A DNA stretch of 64,000 nt from Asterias amurensis (GCF_032118995.1 NC_092653.1:21533202-21597201), one strand, 5' to 3'. Positions 47,401 through 57,951 are shown, counted from the first letter of the stretch. The notes: generated by a model from the letters alone, not told the origin. A program made the numbers and translations.

Positions 47401-50400
47401 GTCAGTTTCCCTTGTGGTTTATTATTTGATATATATATATATAGTTGACGCTACTCGGGCCGAACTCGGCTCAAGACGTTGTGACCATGGGTTTGTCCAA
47501 TGTTAGAAATTCGCCTCTGCCATCCAGGCCGATCCAGGGCAGCTTGAATAGCTTGATCGTGTTGTGGGCTGATGGCGTTGAGGTCGTCTATAAGCTGTGA
47601 TATGTAGGTGCAGCGGAGTCTTCCACCCTGTCGAAAGGGTTCAGATGGCTGGTTTTGTGGATTTACGAAGGTAGCGAGAGGTACCTCAGGTCTCCGAAGA
47701 GCATGGCCGATCAAACGAAGATGACTTCTCAGCAGGGTTGTTGTGGCAGGTGTTATGCATGTGCGAGAGTGCTATATATTCTACTGCAGCAGAATAGATT
47801 TTTGGGAATTCGAGAGAGTTCTCTACTGCCAAAAAGTTGGGAAGAAAGTGCTTTCTGCGCTATCAGCCATTCTCATAGTGGATGTAACCCTTCCTACACC
47901 CTTAAGCACTATAAAGGGGGTAACCCTGTTTCAGCCCCAGGAGTAGGTGGCAAAGTGCCCTTGGTGGCAGTTGATTTACATCAGCAATAGGTACCCATAA
48001 TGAAAAACACTCCCGGGCGAAGAGAAGCATTTATGGAACATGCAAAATACACTGTAATGAATGAAGAGTTATATAAACTTACATTGTACAGCATTCATAT
48101 GCCATGAGTTGATGTGCCTCATCTCTATGAAGACTACACAGTCTAAAGCAAGAGTCTATCACCTTCTCTGCCTCATAGTACCATCCTGCCTCAGACAGGA
48201 ACCCTCCTATAAGGATACAGAAGGACTAGTAAAACATCTCTAACTTACATGTACACTCAATTGGAAGGACTTGTAAAACATCTCTACGTTACACTAAAAG
48301 AGAAGGACTAGTAGGACATCTCTATTTTTCACAATACACAACACGATTAGCTCTGTTTGAACATCTCTACGTTACACTCAATTAGCAGGACTGGTAGAAC
48401 ATCTCTACCTTACACTCAATTAGAAGGACTGGTAGAACATCTCTACCTTACACCTTACTGAGAATGACTAGTTGAACATCTCTTTTTTTTTCACAGTACA
48501 CAAAAGTATTAGATTTTTTGTTTGTACACTTTTTGGTTAACAATTAAAACCATAATTTTGTTAACCGGGTGGGCACAAGGGCGCAACCATGATTTTGTAT
48601 GGTAAGAGGGCTAAACAAAAGGTCAGGGGTCCAAAAAATAAAGCCAAAAAATGTACACAATTCTTAAACAATTCAAATCCATCAATCTTCTAAATTTACT
48701 GAACAAATTTCTGTTACATGGATGGTGGGGTCCAGTCCATAAATCATGTAGATTGAAAGACAAATTTTTACCCAGTGAAATTGCCAGTTGAATGGCCTTT
48801 TCCATACTGCTAGATTGGTCAATGCTAAGGTGTGTTGCCTGTGTAGCGTAAGAATCAGCTAAAACCGAGGCCACTTTGACCCCATGGTCCATCAGAGCTT
48901 GTAGACAATGGTGAAGAAGATGCCTGCAAAAGAGAATCAATCAAAAACAGGAAATCAAACTTTGAGTTCTACTTAACGCTACGAGAATAGATTTGCCCTA
49001 CAGCTGATTTCACGAAACGCTAGGATTAATCCCATCTTGAGCTAGGACGAGTAACTCGTCCTAAAATAACTTAGAATGGGTTCAATGCGTCCTAACGTCT
49101 TAGGATACGGATTTTAACTTGTCCTTAGTCCTACGATTAATCCTAAGTTAGGAAGAGTTTGGTGAAATTAACGGCTGGTGCAAGTGCCTGCTTTTACTTG
49201 TGTACTGTAGAATTGCCTCTACTTTGGCACAATGTTGTGGCATAGACCCATTGTGAAAAGCGCAGTGCGCATGCATGCAAGTTTCCCGCGCCATGTTTGG
49301 GGTCAAAACATGCACAAACGGATGGTACATGCTTTTTTACGCGCATTGGTGCGTAAACATGTGTACTATCCTTTTGTGCCACTTTGACCCCCCAACATGG
49401 CGGACAGGAGAAGCGTGTGTATGTGAGCTGCGCGTTGTGCAATGGGCCTATAAGAGAATGTTTGCCGGGCAATGGATTGGGGGCAAGTGCCAACGGGAAA
49501 GTTCTTTTTCACCTAGAATGTGCCAGACTGTCTTAGACACTCCGTCAGGGAACTCACAAGCAAGAAAGTTGATGGTCAAACAAAAATTAACTTGAGGTCT
49601 GAAAGAACCAGCCTTTTTCTCATCTACTTCTACAATGCTTCATGTTGTTTACAGGTCTGGATTCAACACCAAGAAAAGCTTGGCAGCATGCACAATACTA
49701 CAATCCCTGCCATATCTCGTTGGGCCCCCCCCTGCCCCCTTTTTAAAGTTGGTTCCCATTGTTGCACAATCTTTCCCATTGTTGCATGTCTTCTTCGTTC
49801 CCATTGTTACACGGTCTTCTGCGTCTCGTCAACATTGAGCGGGGGGAGAGAGGACGGGGGAGAGAATTTTTATTGTCAGGGAAGTGTTCAGTGAATGGTT
49901 TTACGTAAACGCTAGGAATGGGTGGCCCAAGCATTTTGGCCGGGATTGTAGGTAAATAAATCATAGTTGTAGTGATCTACCCTAAACCTACTGCAAAGCG
50001 TGAGCTAATTACTGAACGCGAGCGTGTGCGCGGGTGGTTTGGAATTAAGAATATTGTGATTTAGAAGATAATTAATAACAAGGGTTGGAATAAAGAAAAG
50101 GAATGTAAGAAGAAGAGTTTAGTTTTAGCTAGACTGGAGAACAGGAGGGTTCGAGCAGAGAACTCTGAATAAAATCGTTTATTGTGACATCAACTTACTT
50201 TCGAGTTCAACTTGTGTCATTTGTTTGTTCTGTGGCGAACTTTAATTATTCAACGTCAACTTCAAGTTCAAGCCCTCCCGATTAACTTACTACTACTACT
50301 CCGCACGTACGTGAGGAAGAAGGACCCAAACCCAACCAAGAATATTACATATATTATGTACTTGTGAAAACTGGGAGATGCCCCAACATACCTTTTGTCA

Positions 50401-52656
50401 CTGGCTCGCAGCACCTTGGCAAAGACATCTAACTCACAGAACTCCATGCCTAGTTGGCAAAGCCTTCCTTGCTTGTACAGCTAGAGGGAATATTAACAGG
50501 AAATATTTATTTATTTTGTACAGATCTTCATATCATCACTATGTAAATACTGCTTCAAAGTCGATACAAGTTTTTTCACAGTAAATTGTCAACATGTATC
50601 TAATTAGTAATTTCAGAGAATCGTTCTGCTTATTGTGTAAGCAAAGAATTGGTACTTAGCGAGTGCTATTAAAATGGAATTCGTACTATCTTCTTCTACT
50701 TTGTAGTGCTGCTTCATTATTGAAGATTCCCCTTTCTTAAACCATTCTTTAACAAGGAAGTATTCAGTCTATCTTTTCCTTTACGAAAATACCCTTTAAT
50801 CAGGAAGTGTTTTAGAAAGGCAAAATTTTAGGACCTTTATAATGGAATTCTTTCCCCTTGATCAATTATCCTGGAGGGCCTAATAAGATTTATAAGTAAA
50901 CAATCCAAAATGGTACATAATTTTGAGAAGTATAATATCTTTCCCCTTCCAAGGCAGTGGACACTATTGGTAATTACTCAAAATAATTATTAGCATAAAA
51001 CCTTACTTGGCAAAGAGGAATGGGTAGAGGTTGATATTATAAAAAACTGTGAGCAATGGCTCCCTATTATTAGTGAAGTATTTTTTGAGAAAGAAGTAAT
51101 TTTCCACGAACTTGATTTCGAGACCTCAGATTTAGAATTTGAGGTATGGAAAACAAGCATCGGAAAGCACACAACTTTGTGTGACAAGGGTGTTTTTTTT
51201 CTTTCATTACTATTTTGCAACTTCGATGACCGATTGAGCTCAAATTTTCACATGTTTGTTATTTTATGTATTGTTGAGATACAACAAGTGAAGGCTGGTC
51301 TTTGACAATTACCAATAGTGTCCACTGCATTTAAAATTATCCTTGGTCAGATCATATAGCACCCCAACCAACAGGCCGCATACATTGGGAAACGGCAATT
51401 TGTTTTGATTTTTCCCGAACACTCAGCCAAAGAAAATGCCAAAGTCAAAGACCTTCATGAACAAAAAAGAAACCACCGACTGGCATTTGATTAAGGTACA
51501 CACGATAGTTTTTGTGTTCCAATTTGATGATTTGTTTTTAAAGCCATTATACACTTTCGGTAAACAGTATTGTCCAAGTCCCACACTTCGTGTATCACAA
51601 CTTATATATAAAACAACAAACCTGTGAAAATTTAGGCTCAATCGGTCATCGGAGTCGGGAGAAAATAACGGGAAAACCCACTCTTGTTTCCGCCCGTTTC
51701 GCCGTGTCATGACATGTGTTTAAAATAAATCCGTAATTCTCGCTAACAAGAATTTATATTGTTTTACTGTTTTCTCAAAAAGTAAAGCATTTCATGGACT
51801 AATATTTCAAGAGAAGTCTTTCTCCATTACCTTCTATAAACCCTGTAAATTATTTGTAAATCTGTGAACTTTTATTTTTTTTTCTGTACCGAAAGGGTCC
51901 AATGGCTTTAAGTTCACAATCTGAGAAACCATCCATCATGAACATATTTTTAATCTTATTTTTCTTAGCTAGTACACTAGCAATAAATTAAATGCAAAGA
52001 TGTCAACCCTTTCTATAAAAATAGAGTACACACAGTGCCCCAGCTACTGGGCCTGGGTCTAGCATTTTTGTAGATGCCAAAACTGTAGCAATTAAATTAA
52101 GAAATTACTAAACTCTCACTGGAAGGAGGAAAAGATACATGTACTTATAGGCTATTGTGCATTCAATTTCAATGGCATTTTCAGTCAGGTATTTTAAACA
52201 CATCGCCACAATTTATTTTAGTATAAAACTACAAAAGAAACCAAGTTTTGTTTGTAATCTAATCACCATGATCACAGTGTCAGTGTTGTAAAAAAGATTG
52301 ATGATAAACGATTTGACCTAACTGTTCAGAATGATTATAACATACATCAGCATTTAGTTTTATTTGGGGTCTAACAATAACATTATATAGCAAACTTTAG
52401 GAAAATGTAAATAACAATATAAGCCAATATAATTAAGTTAATTAATACTGACAATCGAACACCATCAATCATTTATCATACATATTTAGAGTTCATACAA
52501 TACAAACTGACAAACCTTGTAATAAACATCAAATTGTATGTTTTCTGGGAGTAATCGGAGCTCAAGTCTATGTCTGGAATACGTGGAAACAACTGCAGTT
52601 ATTGCTGAATTGTACAAAGTTTCTGGTATCCATTCTAACTCGCTGGCAACCGCCAT
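38493..52656 (-). CDS. APPBP2: APPBP2 (PAT1) orthologue: amyloid protein-binding protein 2, TPR protein (12 coding exons, complete)
   Basis: Exons in transcript order: 52656-52516, 50480-50392, 48923-48772, 48206-48083, 46953-46788, 46070-45918, 45066-44962, 44552-44428, 43886-43801, 41410-41220, 40701-40536, 38731-38493. All are GT-AG and the phases sum to 578 codons plus TGA (human about 585). Family stretches are plain: ELEWIPETLYN at the N terminus, LPENIQFDVYYK, HPKYSDILLDFGFYLLN (exon 7), HVAIAHEDLAYASYVHQYSS (exon 8), EAHDLHLSSL and AFGEFNVQTAKHYGNLGRLY (exon 10), EDYEVALSVGHLASLYNYDM (exon 11), GYSGLEYDYRGLI (exon 12). The C-terminal half is TPR-like. The mammalian protein binds microtubules and basolateral sorting signals and serves as a CUL2 substrate receptor; those roles are family knowledge. 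Exon 7 begins GELCTRHPKYS, slightly shorter than usual before HPKYS, so that acceptor is the least certain. The last ~45 residues diverge from vertebrates. Confidence 0.95.
38766..39043. mobile_element. Inverted-repeat element in APPBP2 intron 11
   Basis: AGCCCAAAATATGTTGCGCT left, AGCGCTATGAATATGGGCCC right; GCTTAGCG / CGTTAAGC pairing next. Confidence 0.65.
40150..40360 (+). repeat. SINE-4 copy (tRNA-like)
   Basis: CAGTCAGGCTGGCTCAGTGA, CTGCCTTTCACCTCTGTGGA, CTTCGATTCTCGGACC and GGGGTTTTCCTCCCATGTCT. The same blocks occur in reverse at 53768-53934. Confidence 0.6.
40740..41060 (+). repeat. SINE-1 copy (diverged)
   Basis: Head with GTGGGTTCGCGTTCGGTC and GACACTTGTGTCC. The 3' end has CAGCACCTTGTAAACAATTA followed by a GGTCTCATAG end. 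Lies in APPBP2 intron 10. Confidence 0.5.
41563..41927 (-). mobile_element. Family-B MITE inserted in SINE-1
   Basis: TTAAAGCCATTGGATACTTT to AAAGTGTATAATGGCTTTAA. Confidence 0.9.
41998..42497. other. Assembly gap (500 N)
   Basis: Exactly 500 N, probably a placeholder size. The gap falls inside the LINE insertion in APPBP2 intron 9, so it should hold the LINE 3' end. Confidence 0.99.
41998..43611 (-). mobile_element. 5'-truncated CR1/L2-like LINE, reverse transcriptase domain open
   Basis: Read on the minus strand from 43611: FKNYRPVANLKYLGKVIER, LLDLSAAFDTVDHNILLSRL, VPQGSVLGP and the catalytic YADDTQLY motif, then ILKQLHWLPISQRIIFKLML. The frame is open for about 370 codons up to the N gap. 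The endonuclease and the front of the RT are missing. The copy sits in APPBP2 intron 9, same strand as the gene, and interrupts a SINE. The open frame suggests a fairly young copy. Clade assignment is by general resemblance. Confidence 0.85.
45447..45775 (-). mobile_element. CR1-like LINE 3' end fragment
   Basis: Minus strand reads FVVPRTSHITFADRAFSVYG, LWNKLPNHIRDTTSFNTFKA and LLKAHLFQEAY, followed by a (TTGA)n-type tail (ATCAATCAATCA on + at 45450). Standard LINE C-terminal motif. Lies in APPBP2 intron 6. Confidence 0.75.
46672..46775 (+). mobile_element. Family-E MITE fragment in APPBP2 intron 5
   Basis: CAACATCTTCCAACAATATG and CGTCCGATCCAAGGCAACAT match the right arm of 34954-35263. It ends just before exon 5 (46788). 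Confidence 0.7.
46998..47072 (+). repeat. Dispersed 'GCGGTAACACC' repeat, another copy
   Basis: GTGTGCGGTAACACCACTGT and ATCTACTTGCTGGGTAGATT; followed by a TATATATATA run and the tRNA-like unit at 47286. Confidence 0.6.
47286..47358 (+). tRNA. tRNA-like gene, anticodon position GTT (Asn); possibly a SINE head
   Basis: A 73-base cloverleaf folds: all 7 acceptor pairs form (GGCTAGA with TCTAGTC, one G-T), a 4-bp D stem GCTC/GAGC, an anticodon arm CCGGC/ACCGG with a C-A mismatch at its inner pair, loop AAGTTAA with GTT at 34-36, and a T arm GTTGG/CCCGC with one mismatch. Discriminator A, then TTTTT, a pol III stop. The body does not resemble typical animal tRNA-Asn, and a related 3' half occurs at 54635-54665, so it may be a tRNA-derived repeat. 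Sits in APPBP2 intron 4, opposite strand. Confidence 0.5.
47451..47745 (-). mobile_element. LINE (RTE-like) RT C-terminal fragment
   Basis: Minus strand reads TLLRSHLRLIGHALRRPE and AIQAALDRPGWQRRI. The 'GHALRRP ... DR..W' pattern is typical of the end of RTE-type reverse transcriptases. Lies in APPBP2 intron 4. Confidence 0.55.
48220..48485. repeat. Minisatellite, ~45-50 bp unit, next to APPBP2 exon 4
   Basis: Six or so imperfect copies of AGAAGGACTGGTAGAACATC + TCTACCTTACACTCAATT. It begins within about 15 bases of the exon 4 acceptor (exon starts at 48206). Confidence 0.8.
49006..49169. mobile_element. Palindromic MITE in APPBP2 intron 2
   Basis: GATTTCACGAAACGCTAGGA left, GAAGAGTTTGGTGAAATTA right. 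Repeated TAGGACGAG / CTCGTCCTA inside. A diverged relative lies at about 23222-23345. Confidence 0.7.
49242..49451. mobile_element. MITE in APPBP2 intron 2
   Basis: ATAGACCCATTGTGAAAAGC left, GCGTTGTGCAATGGGCCTAT right; GCGCCATGTTTGGGGTCAAA / TTTGACCCCCCAACATGGCG inside. Confidence 0.75.
50949..51334 (+). mobile_element. Family-A MITE in APPBP2 intron 1
   Basis: AAGGCAGTGGACACTATTGG to ATAGTGTCCACTGCATTTAA; the left TTAA is mutated. Confidence 0.88.
51538..51911 (-). mobile_element. Family-B MITE in APPBP2 intron 1
   Basis: TTAAAGCCATTATACACTTT to AAAGGGTCCAATGGCTTTAA. Confidence 0.9.
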
Positions 52657-53087
52657 GTTGAAACGTATGCTACAATTACAAATACAATATGTGGATGATG
52701 TTCAGAACGGAAATAATATTGCAGTTTAGTGAGATGTTGTCATTGACACACTCTCCATTGCATGATGATGATGAACCATTGAAGAGTGCAGTCTAAAATA
52801 AATACACTGTAACACGGGGCGCCATCAACGTCGTGTATCACTTTCGGCCTTTTCCGGGCGGAATCGTAAAGTTAGTGTAGCGCCCTCTGTTGGCTGATGA
52901 GGGAAAAAACTACCTCAAAAATGTTTTAAGGCCGAATCTTTGCTTTCTCTACTCTCTGTAGATTAGATACACCTTATCATCAGCTGTGTTGAGATCAATG
53001 CATGGACAATCTGAGATCAATGCACAGTGAACAATATTTTCATTTGTGAGAAATCTGTGCTAGGCGGCAGGGAGTATTTTTCTCAGA

Positions 53088-53420
53088 GTGCCGGTGTCCC
53101 AGGGAATTCCGTCCACCGGAGATTCTGTCGACCCCCCTTATGGGGAATTAACGTGGGCTGTAGGAGGAGGATTCAAAAGAGGGCGCTATATCGGAAGAAG
53201 TTTGTACACAGTTGGCCAAATTGGGGACCGAATCTCCGAGGGACAAAAGCTGCTGCAAAACCGGGCGAAAATGGTGTGTTCTATAGGCGGGCCCGCCAGG
53301 TTCTCTTACCGTGGCTACACGCTGCTGAGTGAGGCACCCATGCAATTGGTTGCCTGGGTCAGAGGTCATCTTGGTAATACACTCTTGGTTTGTTTAGGTC
53401 ATAGTTCATCAATGGGGTAG
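53088..53420 (+). CDS. Unrecognised open frame between APPBP2 and TRIM, doubtful
   Basis: 110 codons, starting MPVSQGIPSTGDSVDPPYGE and containing GGGFKRGRYIGRSLYTVGQI. The base composition is richer in G+C than the surroundings, and the opposite phases are also partly open. It lies about 430 bases upstream of the APPBP2 start on the opposite strand. It could be a piece of an unrecognised mobile element, an exon of a divergent gene or chance. No family recognised. Confidence 0.2.
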   Translation: MPVSQGIPSTGDSVDPPYGELTWAVGGGFKRGRYIGRSLYTVGQIGDRISEGQKLLQNRAKMVCSIGGPARFSYRGYTLLSEAPMQLVAWVRGHLGNTLLVCLGHSSSMG

Positions 53421-53767
53421 CATAACTATTCACAGGCGAAGTTTGTTCCGTTGCCCCGGGTCCGGCTCTTGACCGAAGTAGAACACTCTTGCCGAAATTC
53501 CTGAACACAACGTCACTTTAAGAAATCGAGAAATAAATGACACACGATAATGTACTTATTTCTGATGGTGTTTCTTCACCGATTGCTGCTATTTTAATGC
53601 TAAACATTGGTAAAATTTAATGTCTCAGACTATAGAGCGAAAATGTAGATTTTCGTTTAGGCAGCGCTAATTATATGTTTAGTCTTTATGGTGTTTATGT
53701 CATTGAGCAACACCCAATTTATATTATTTTGAATTGATCCAACAGTACAGCCACAACAGAATTAATA

Positions 53768-53934
53768 GGAAACAAGAAGAAGATATTGGAGGAAACCCCC
53801 AAAGGGGGAAACCGACGGAATCAGGTAGGGATAGCTCCCAATCCACATGCAAGGCTCCGGTCTGAGGTGGGATTCGAACCGGGGTCCACAGAGGTGAAAG
53901 GCAGGGGCATAAATAGATGAGTCAACCTGACCCC
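53768..53934 (-). repeat. SINE-4 copy, antisense
   Basis: TTGGAGGAAACCCCCAAAGG, GTGGGATTCGAACCGGGGTC, CACAGAGGTGAAAGGCAGGG and GTCAACCTGACCCC are the reverse complement of the 40150 copy. Confidence 0.6.
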
Positions 53935-53947
53935 AACAAAATACACT

Positions 53948-54097
53948 GGGTGCGTTCGTTTAGCTCCCCTGGGTCGACCCCGGTGTGTGGCGTTTTTTTT
54001 CCCAGGACGAACGTGGGTAATTATCTGCACACAATTGTCCTAGGAAAAAAACCGCCACACACCGGGGTCGACCCAGGGAAGCTAAACGAACGCACCC
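53948..54097. mobile_element. Palindromic MITE with GGGTGCGTTCGTTTAGCT ends
   Basis: GGGTGCGTTCGTTTAGCTCC left, AGCTAAACGAACGCACCC right. Inside: GGGTCGACCCCGGTGTGTGG and its reverse complement, plus CAGGACGAACGTGGG shared with 23365-23758. Confidence 0.85.
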
Positions 54098-54099
54098 TG

Positions 54100-56148
54100 T
54101 ATACTCACACGTCATGTAGACTTTTACCAACTCAGTCCTATAGTTGAATTTATCAACTTTTACAGAGAAGAGTTTCAAGTTAGAGGGTACAACTTAAGTC
54201 ATTTTTTCTGTGATTATATATGCAAGTTTTGGGGATCATCTTATCATCTACGACAAAGTTGCAGTTCAAAATTTATGATTAAAGGTGTATAACAGTAGAG
54301 AAAAATTGTTTCTATTTATGTTAATATTAAGAAGCATTTTTGAGTGAAAGAAAGAACATTTAAATTATTTTGTTTTTCTTTGAAATCACTTATCAGTCAC
54401 CCCATTTAGCCCCTCTACGGCAAAACAGCCACAAATTATTTAAACTACTTTATAAAATAGTTTCTGTGTGTAAATTGAGGGCGCTATTTTCATAACAAGA
54501 TTCGACGGTGTACTGTGTATGTTTCCGAATATTCAACATCTGAGCCTCTTTTTACACTTTTTCCTGTTTGTATGACAAAATAGCTTTTCTCTGTAATACT
54601 TGCTTTTCTCAAAATTTAAAACTGCTGGTGGTTCCGGTTCAAATCCTCCTCTAGTCAATCTGTCTTTCTGCACCACAATTTTAGTAGCCTTCAATTTACA
54701 CTACTGCCCATGTATCGCGATATAATTGTTAAAATTGAACAAGAGAAGTATTTACATTTTGAAGACCACGTTCACGCTTAGAAAATCTTGCTTCAAATCC
54801 TTATTTGGAACTCCAGTAAAAATGAATGCTATTCCAGCTAGTCATAGCATTGATTTAAACTACCTCCCATGCCAATAAACTTGATACTGTTTTCTGAGTT
54901 CAATTTGATTAAAATAGGTGTAACAGTAGATGTTCGATACTGAGTTCTTGCAAGTGAAATAGAAGAAAGTGTTTGAGTTCTCTTCATTTGGTTGTGTTCA
55001 ACCCCTATCATGTCGCCCGCAGGCGGGCCTGGCGGCGTCTCTCTACCCTTCCTGTCCTTTATGCAGTCAGCCAACCCTGCTGTGTCTCTGCCCCTAGCAT
55101 CTCTCCTCAGGACACCGACATAGCTCAGTCTCTATCTTCCCCTCAGCTTCATCCCAGAGTTTCGCTCGTCCCCAGCGGCCAGGTCTCCAGGACCGCTGGG
55201 ATGGGCTAATCAGCTTGCACAGATTCTTGTTCAGGAAGTACGTCATGCGTGCAGTGCATAGAAATAATGAGTGTGATGCATGATGGGATTGAGCATTTTC
55301 TGGGTAGACTAATGAGCGTGCTTGATACGTTTGCTTATCTCAGCACCTTTGGTTATGGCAAGGCGTTGAGGACGAGCGAACCCATGAGTCGGTTCAGACA
55401 TCACCAGGCGGCTTGCAGGTAGACTGGTCCTCTGCGCAAGGATAATAACCACAGGTACTTGCTTTTTAGAACCAGCGATTTCATTAGATACACTGTTTTC
55501 ATTGGACAAACATGCAGTGACGTAGGTATTCTGTTTTGATTGGTCCGAGGTGACGTTTGGCAGCTGCACTTGCGGTCGTCTGCATATGAATGTGGGTGAA
55601 AGGTAAAGATGGGCGGGGATTGACCTATATAAGAGGCCACTCTCTGCAGTCTCTGGTGTAATTCATGAGCCTCAAAGTGTGACATCAGATGTTCAGGCTA
55701 GCTTGCAGGTAGCTCGTGCCTGCAGTATTGCCCGACCGTGTCCATCCGTCTGTATGTGATATTTTGTGATATCTGAGGCAGCATGCTGTAAGGGTGTGGT
55801 CTCTCCCGCCAACGTTAAACACCGTCCTCAACCCATTGAGGGACTTCTGAAGGGTCAGGGTTAAGGTCCAGCACTCCCAGGTCCATCACCCTACTGCTTC
55901 GCTTGCTTGTTCATTCAGTTTGTCTGGATGTCAAAAGGTGACTCTCGTAAAGACACCTAAATGATTCACAGCTAGAGAAACCACAGGGGTCTTGCAAAGG
56001 TTGAACTTTCAGTTGTGACCTTTTTAGAGATCCAGTCATCTTAGTAACTCACGATAATGGCAATGGGTTTATCAACTGTCTTTTAAGAACCACCCCTTCT
56101 CCAAAGTTGTGCCATTTTGTGTGAGCCATTCAGTGATCATGGCTCTCT
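54100..56148. other. Intergenic, nothing firmly recognised
   Basis: Contains the tRNA-like half at 54628 and a C-rich open stretch at 54973-55209 with no recognisable domain. The APPBP2 and TRIM genes point away from and into this interval respectively. Confidence 0.5.
54628..54672 (+). repeat. tRNA-like 3' half related to 47286-47358
   Basis: TTCCGGTTCAAATCCTCCTC and TAGTCAATCTGTCTTTCT resemble the T arm, acceptor and trailer of the tRNA-like unit at 47286. Confidence 0.4.
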
Positions 56149-57951
56149 TTAGTCATGACAGTAGACTTGAACTGATTCAAGTGTAGCCACAACCAGATCA
56201 CCAGCTGGTGTGAATGTTATACCATGTGGATAAGGGGTGCCCTTAATAATGCATCCAATGTATTCGCCATCGGGACTGTAATGATGGATGTCACCTGATG
56301 GTGATGCGCGATCCCACACAGCAACATAGATGCTGCCATCCTTGTCACAACACAACCCACGATACCACCAAGACTGATTTAAATCTATCGAGAATACAAC
56401 GTTACCATCGTAGGTCGTTGATATTAACTTCTTCTTGGCACGTGTCTTGATGTAGATAAGATGCTGCTCGTGGATAGTCAAGTATTGACCAATCCCTGGA
56501 GCAAGCAGTGTTCTAAAGAAAGATCCATCTTGTTTGTGTAGATCGATCTGTATCTGGTGATACCCTACTGCTATCAGATTGTTGTCATCCACAGCTATAC
56601 ATGGTGGTAGGTCGAATGGCTGTCCAACTAACAGCGCGAACTGATGGAGACGCTTATATTTTCTATTGAAGATCTTAACTGCAGTGTCACCTACAACGAT
56701 GAGCTCATCATTCTTGTTCACAGCCACTCTGATTGGATCAGTGAGACCTTTAATAGACAGCTCTTTTGGGATGACCTTTGATTTGCCAATGCAGTCTGCT
56801 GATATTTTGATCAAGGTGTTGCTCTTGATGTCACAGACAATGTCGCTGTTGCAGTAGGAATCAACACTTAATGCACAGAAGGTTTTTATTTGTTTACTGC
56901 TCTTAGGCCTGTATGTTGTTATTTCTGCTTTCAGAGTCCATAGTTTTTGTGTCAGTTTTGTCTTGGGTTTGCATATTGGCATTCTAGCTTCAGCAGAAGC
57001 TGCTCCTTCTGGCTTCTGCTTTGCGTTGATTCTCAGTCTCCCGAATGATTCCTGATCATCTTCGAAGTCAATGTAAGCCTGTTCCTGCGTCACTTGTTTA
57101 GGTTGTATCTTTGTGTATTCCTTGAGGTCTTGTAAAAATGTCTCTATGAGAAGTAGATTCTTAGAAAAGTTCGCTTTGTCCATGAGTTGCGTAGCTACAA
57201 CTTTCAAGTTCTGCGCTGTTGTCATTGCTTTGTCATTTGTGGCTTTTGCAGTTTCTCCTTGTGTGGCTTTGTCTTTAAACGTCTGGACTAACTCCAACAT
57301 GAGTTTGTTCTCTTCCTCTCTGATCTTTGCAACCTCCTTGGCAATCTCATCATCTGCCTTCTTGGAGATCTTTGCTTTGGTTGCAGCAAACATAGAATCC
57401 AACGTCTTCTGAAACAATTCTATGTCTTGCATGGCAATCTTAAAACTTATGTAATGTTGTCCTACTTCTGCAAATATTTCATTGGCTTTCTTCTTGCAGT
57501 TGTCAAAAACCACACTTAGTTCAATAGCAGGATGCATTCTGTGGTCCTTTGCAATGCAAGTTGTACATATCAACTGTTTGCATGGGTCACAGTACATGAT
57601 AACATCCTTGTCAGTATGCTTGCTACATTTAGAAACATACTCCTGATTAGGTGGTTGATTTTCTTGTTGGTTGCGTAGCTCTGTTTCATGCTGTTCTATT
57701 TCATCTAACATAAGAGTCGATTTGAAATCATTACGTAACTCAACCAGCAATGTTTCACTACGACACACTGGGCATATCAGTGTTTGACTAGTTGGGTTCG
57801 TCTCTGCAAGCTGTTGAAGGCATTTCAGGCAATATGAATGAGAACACTCCAGCATTTTGGGCTCCACCAAGCGGTCATTGCAAATTTGACATTTAAGATG
57901 TCTCTGACTGATCTTTCTTAAGACTGACTTTGCTGTTACTCGCTCAGCCAT
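56149..57951 (-). CDS. TRIM-type RING/B-box/coiled-coil protein with C-terminal propeller-like region
   Basis: One open frame of 600 codons from the ATG at 57951. A longer in-frame reading adds 17 residues upstream, but a splice-acceptor-like TCTTCAG ending at 57981 suggests those bases are 5' UTR joined to an upstream exon, so I use the MAERVTAKS start. A C3HC4 RING is complete: C21, C24, C36, H38, C41, C44, C60, C63. A B-box 2 follows with C109, H112, C121, C124, C129, C132, H137, H140. Residues about 145-330 are Lys/Glu/Ala-rich and coiled-coil-like. Residues about 360-600 contain repeated hydrophobic strands (PIRVAVNKNDELIVVGDTAV, PPCIAVDDNNLIAVG, PHGITFTPAGDLVVATLE) like an NHL/TRIM2-TRIM56-type beta-propeller. 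Such proteins are E3 ubiquitin ligases, expanded in many marine invertebrates. The exact TRIM subfamily cannot be assigned by eye. A single coding exon is common in expanded TRIM families. Confidence 0.87.
   Translation of the reverse strand: MAERVTAKSVLRKISQRHLKCQICNDRLVEPKMLECSHSYCLKCLQQLAETNPTSQTLICPVCRSETLLVELRNDFKSTLMLDEIEQHETELRNQQENQPPNQEYVSKCSKHTDKDVIMYCDPCKQLICTTCIAKDHRMHPAIELSVVFDNCKKKANEIFAEVGQHYISFKIAMQDIELFQKTLDSMFAATKAKISKKADDEIAKEVAKIREEENKLMLELVQTFKDKATQGETAKATNDKAMTTAQNLKVVATQLMDKANFSKNLLLIETFLQDLKEYTKIQPKQVTQEQAYIDFEDDQESFGRLRINAKQKPEGAASAEARMPICKPKTKLTQKLWTLKAEITTYRPKSSKQIKTFCALSVDSYCNSDIVCDIKSNTLIKISADCIGKSKVIPKELSIKGLTDPIRVAVNKNDELIVVGDTAVKIFNRKYKRLHQFALLVGQPFDLPPCIAVDDNNLIAVGYHQIQIDLHKQDGSFFRTLLAPGIGQYLTIHEQHLIYIKTRAKKKLISTTYDGNVVFSIDLNQSWWYRGLCCDKDGSIYVAVWDRASPSGDIHHYSPDGEYIGCIIKGTPYPHGITFTPAGDLVVATLESVQVYCHD

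Noticed and set aside
49873..50290. Possible solo LTR (TGTCAGGG start, AATAAA near 50169)
   Set aside because: No matching second copy, no clear CA end and no target duplication; cannot be supported from this window.
54973..55209. C-rich open frame of 78 codons
   Set aside because: No recognisable domain, no splice support; composition alone can explain it.
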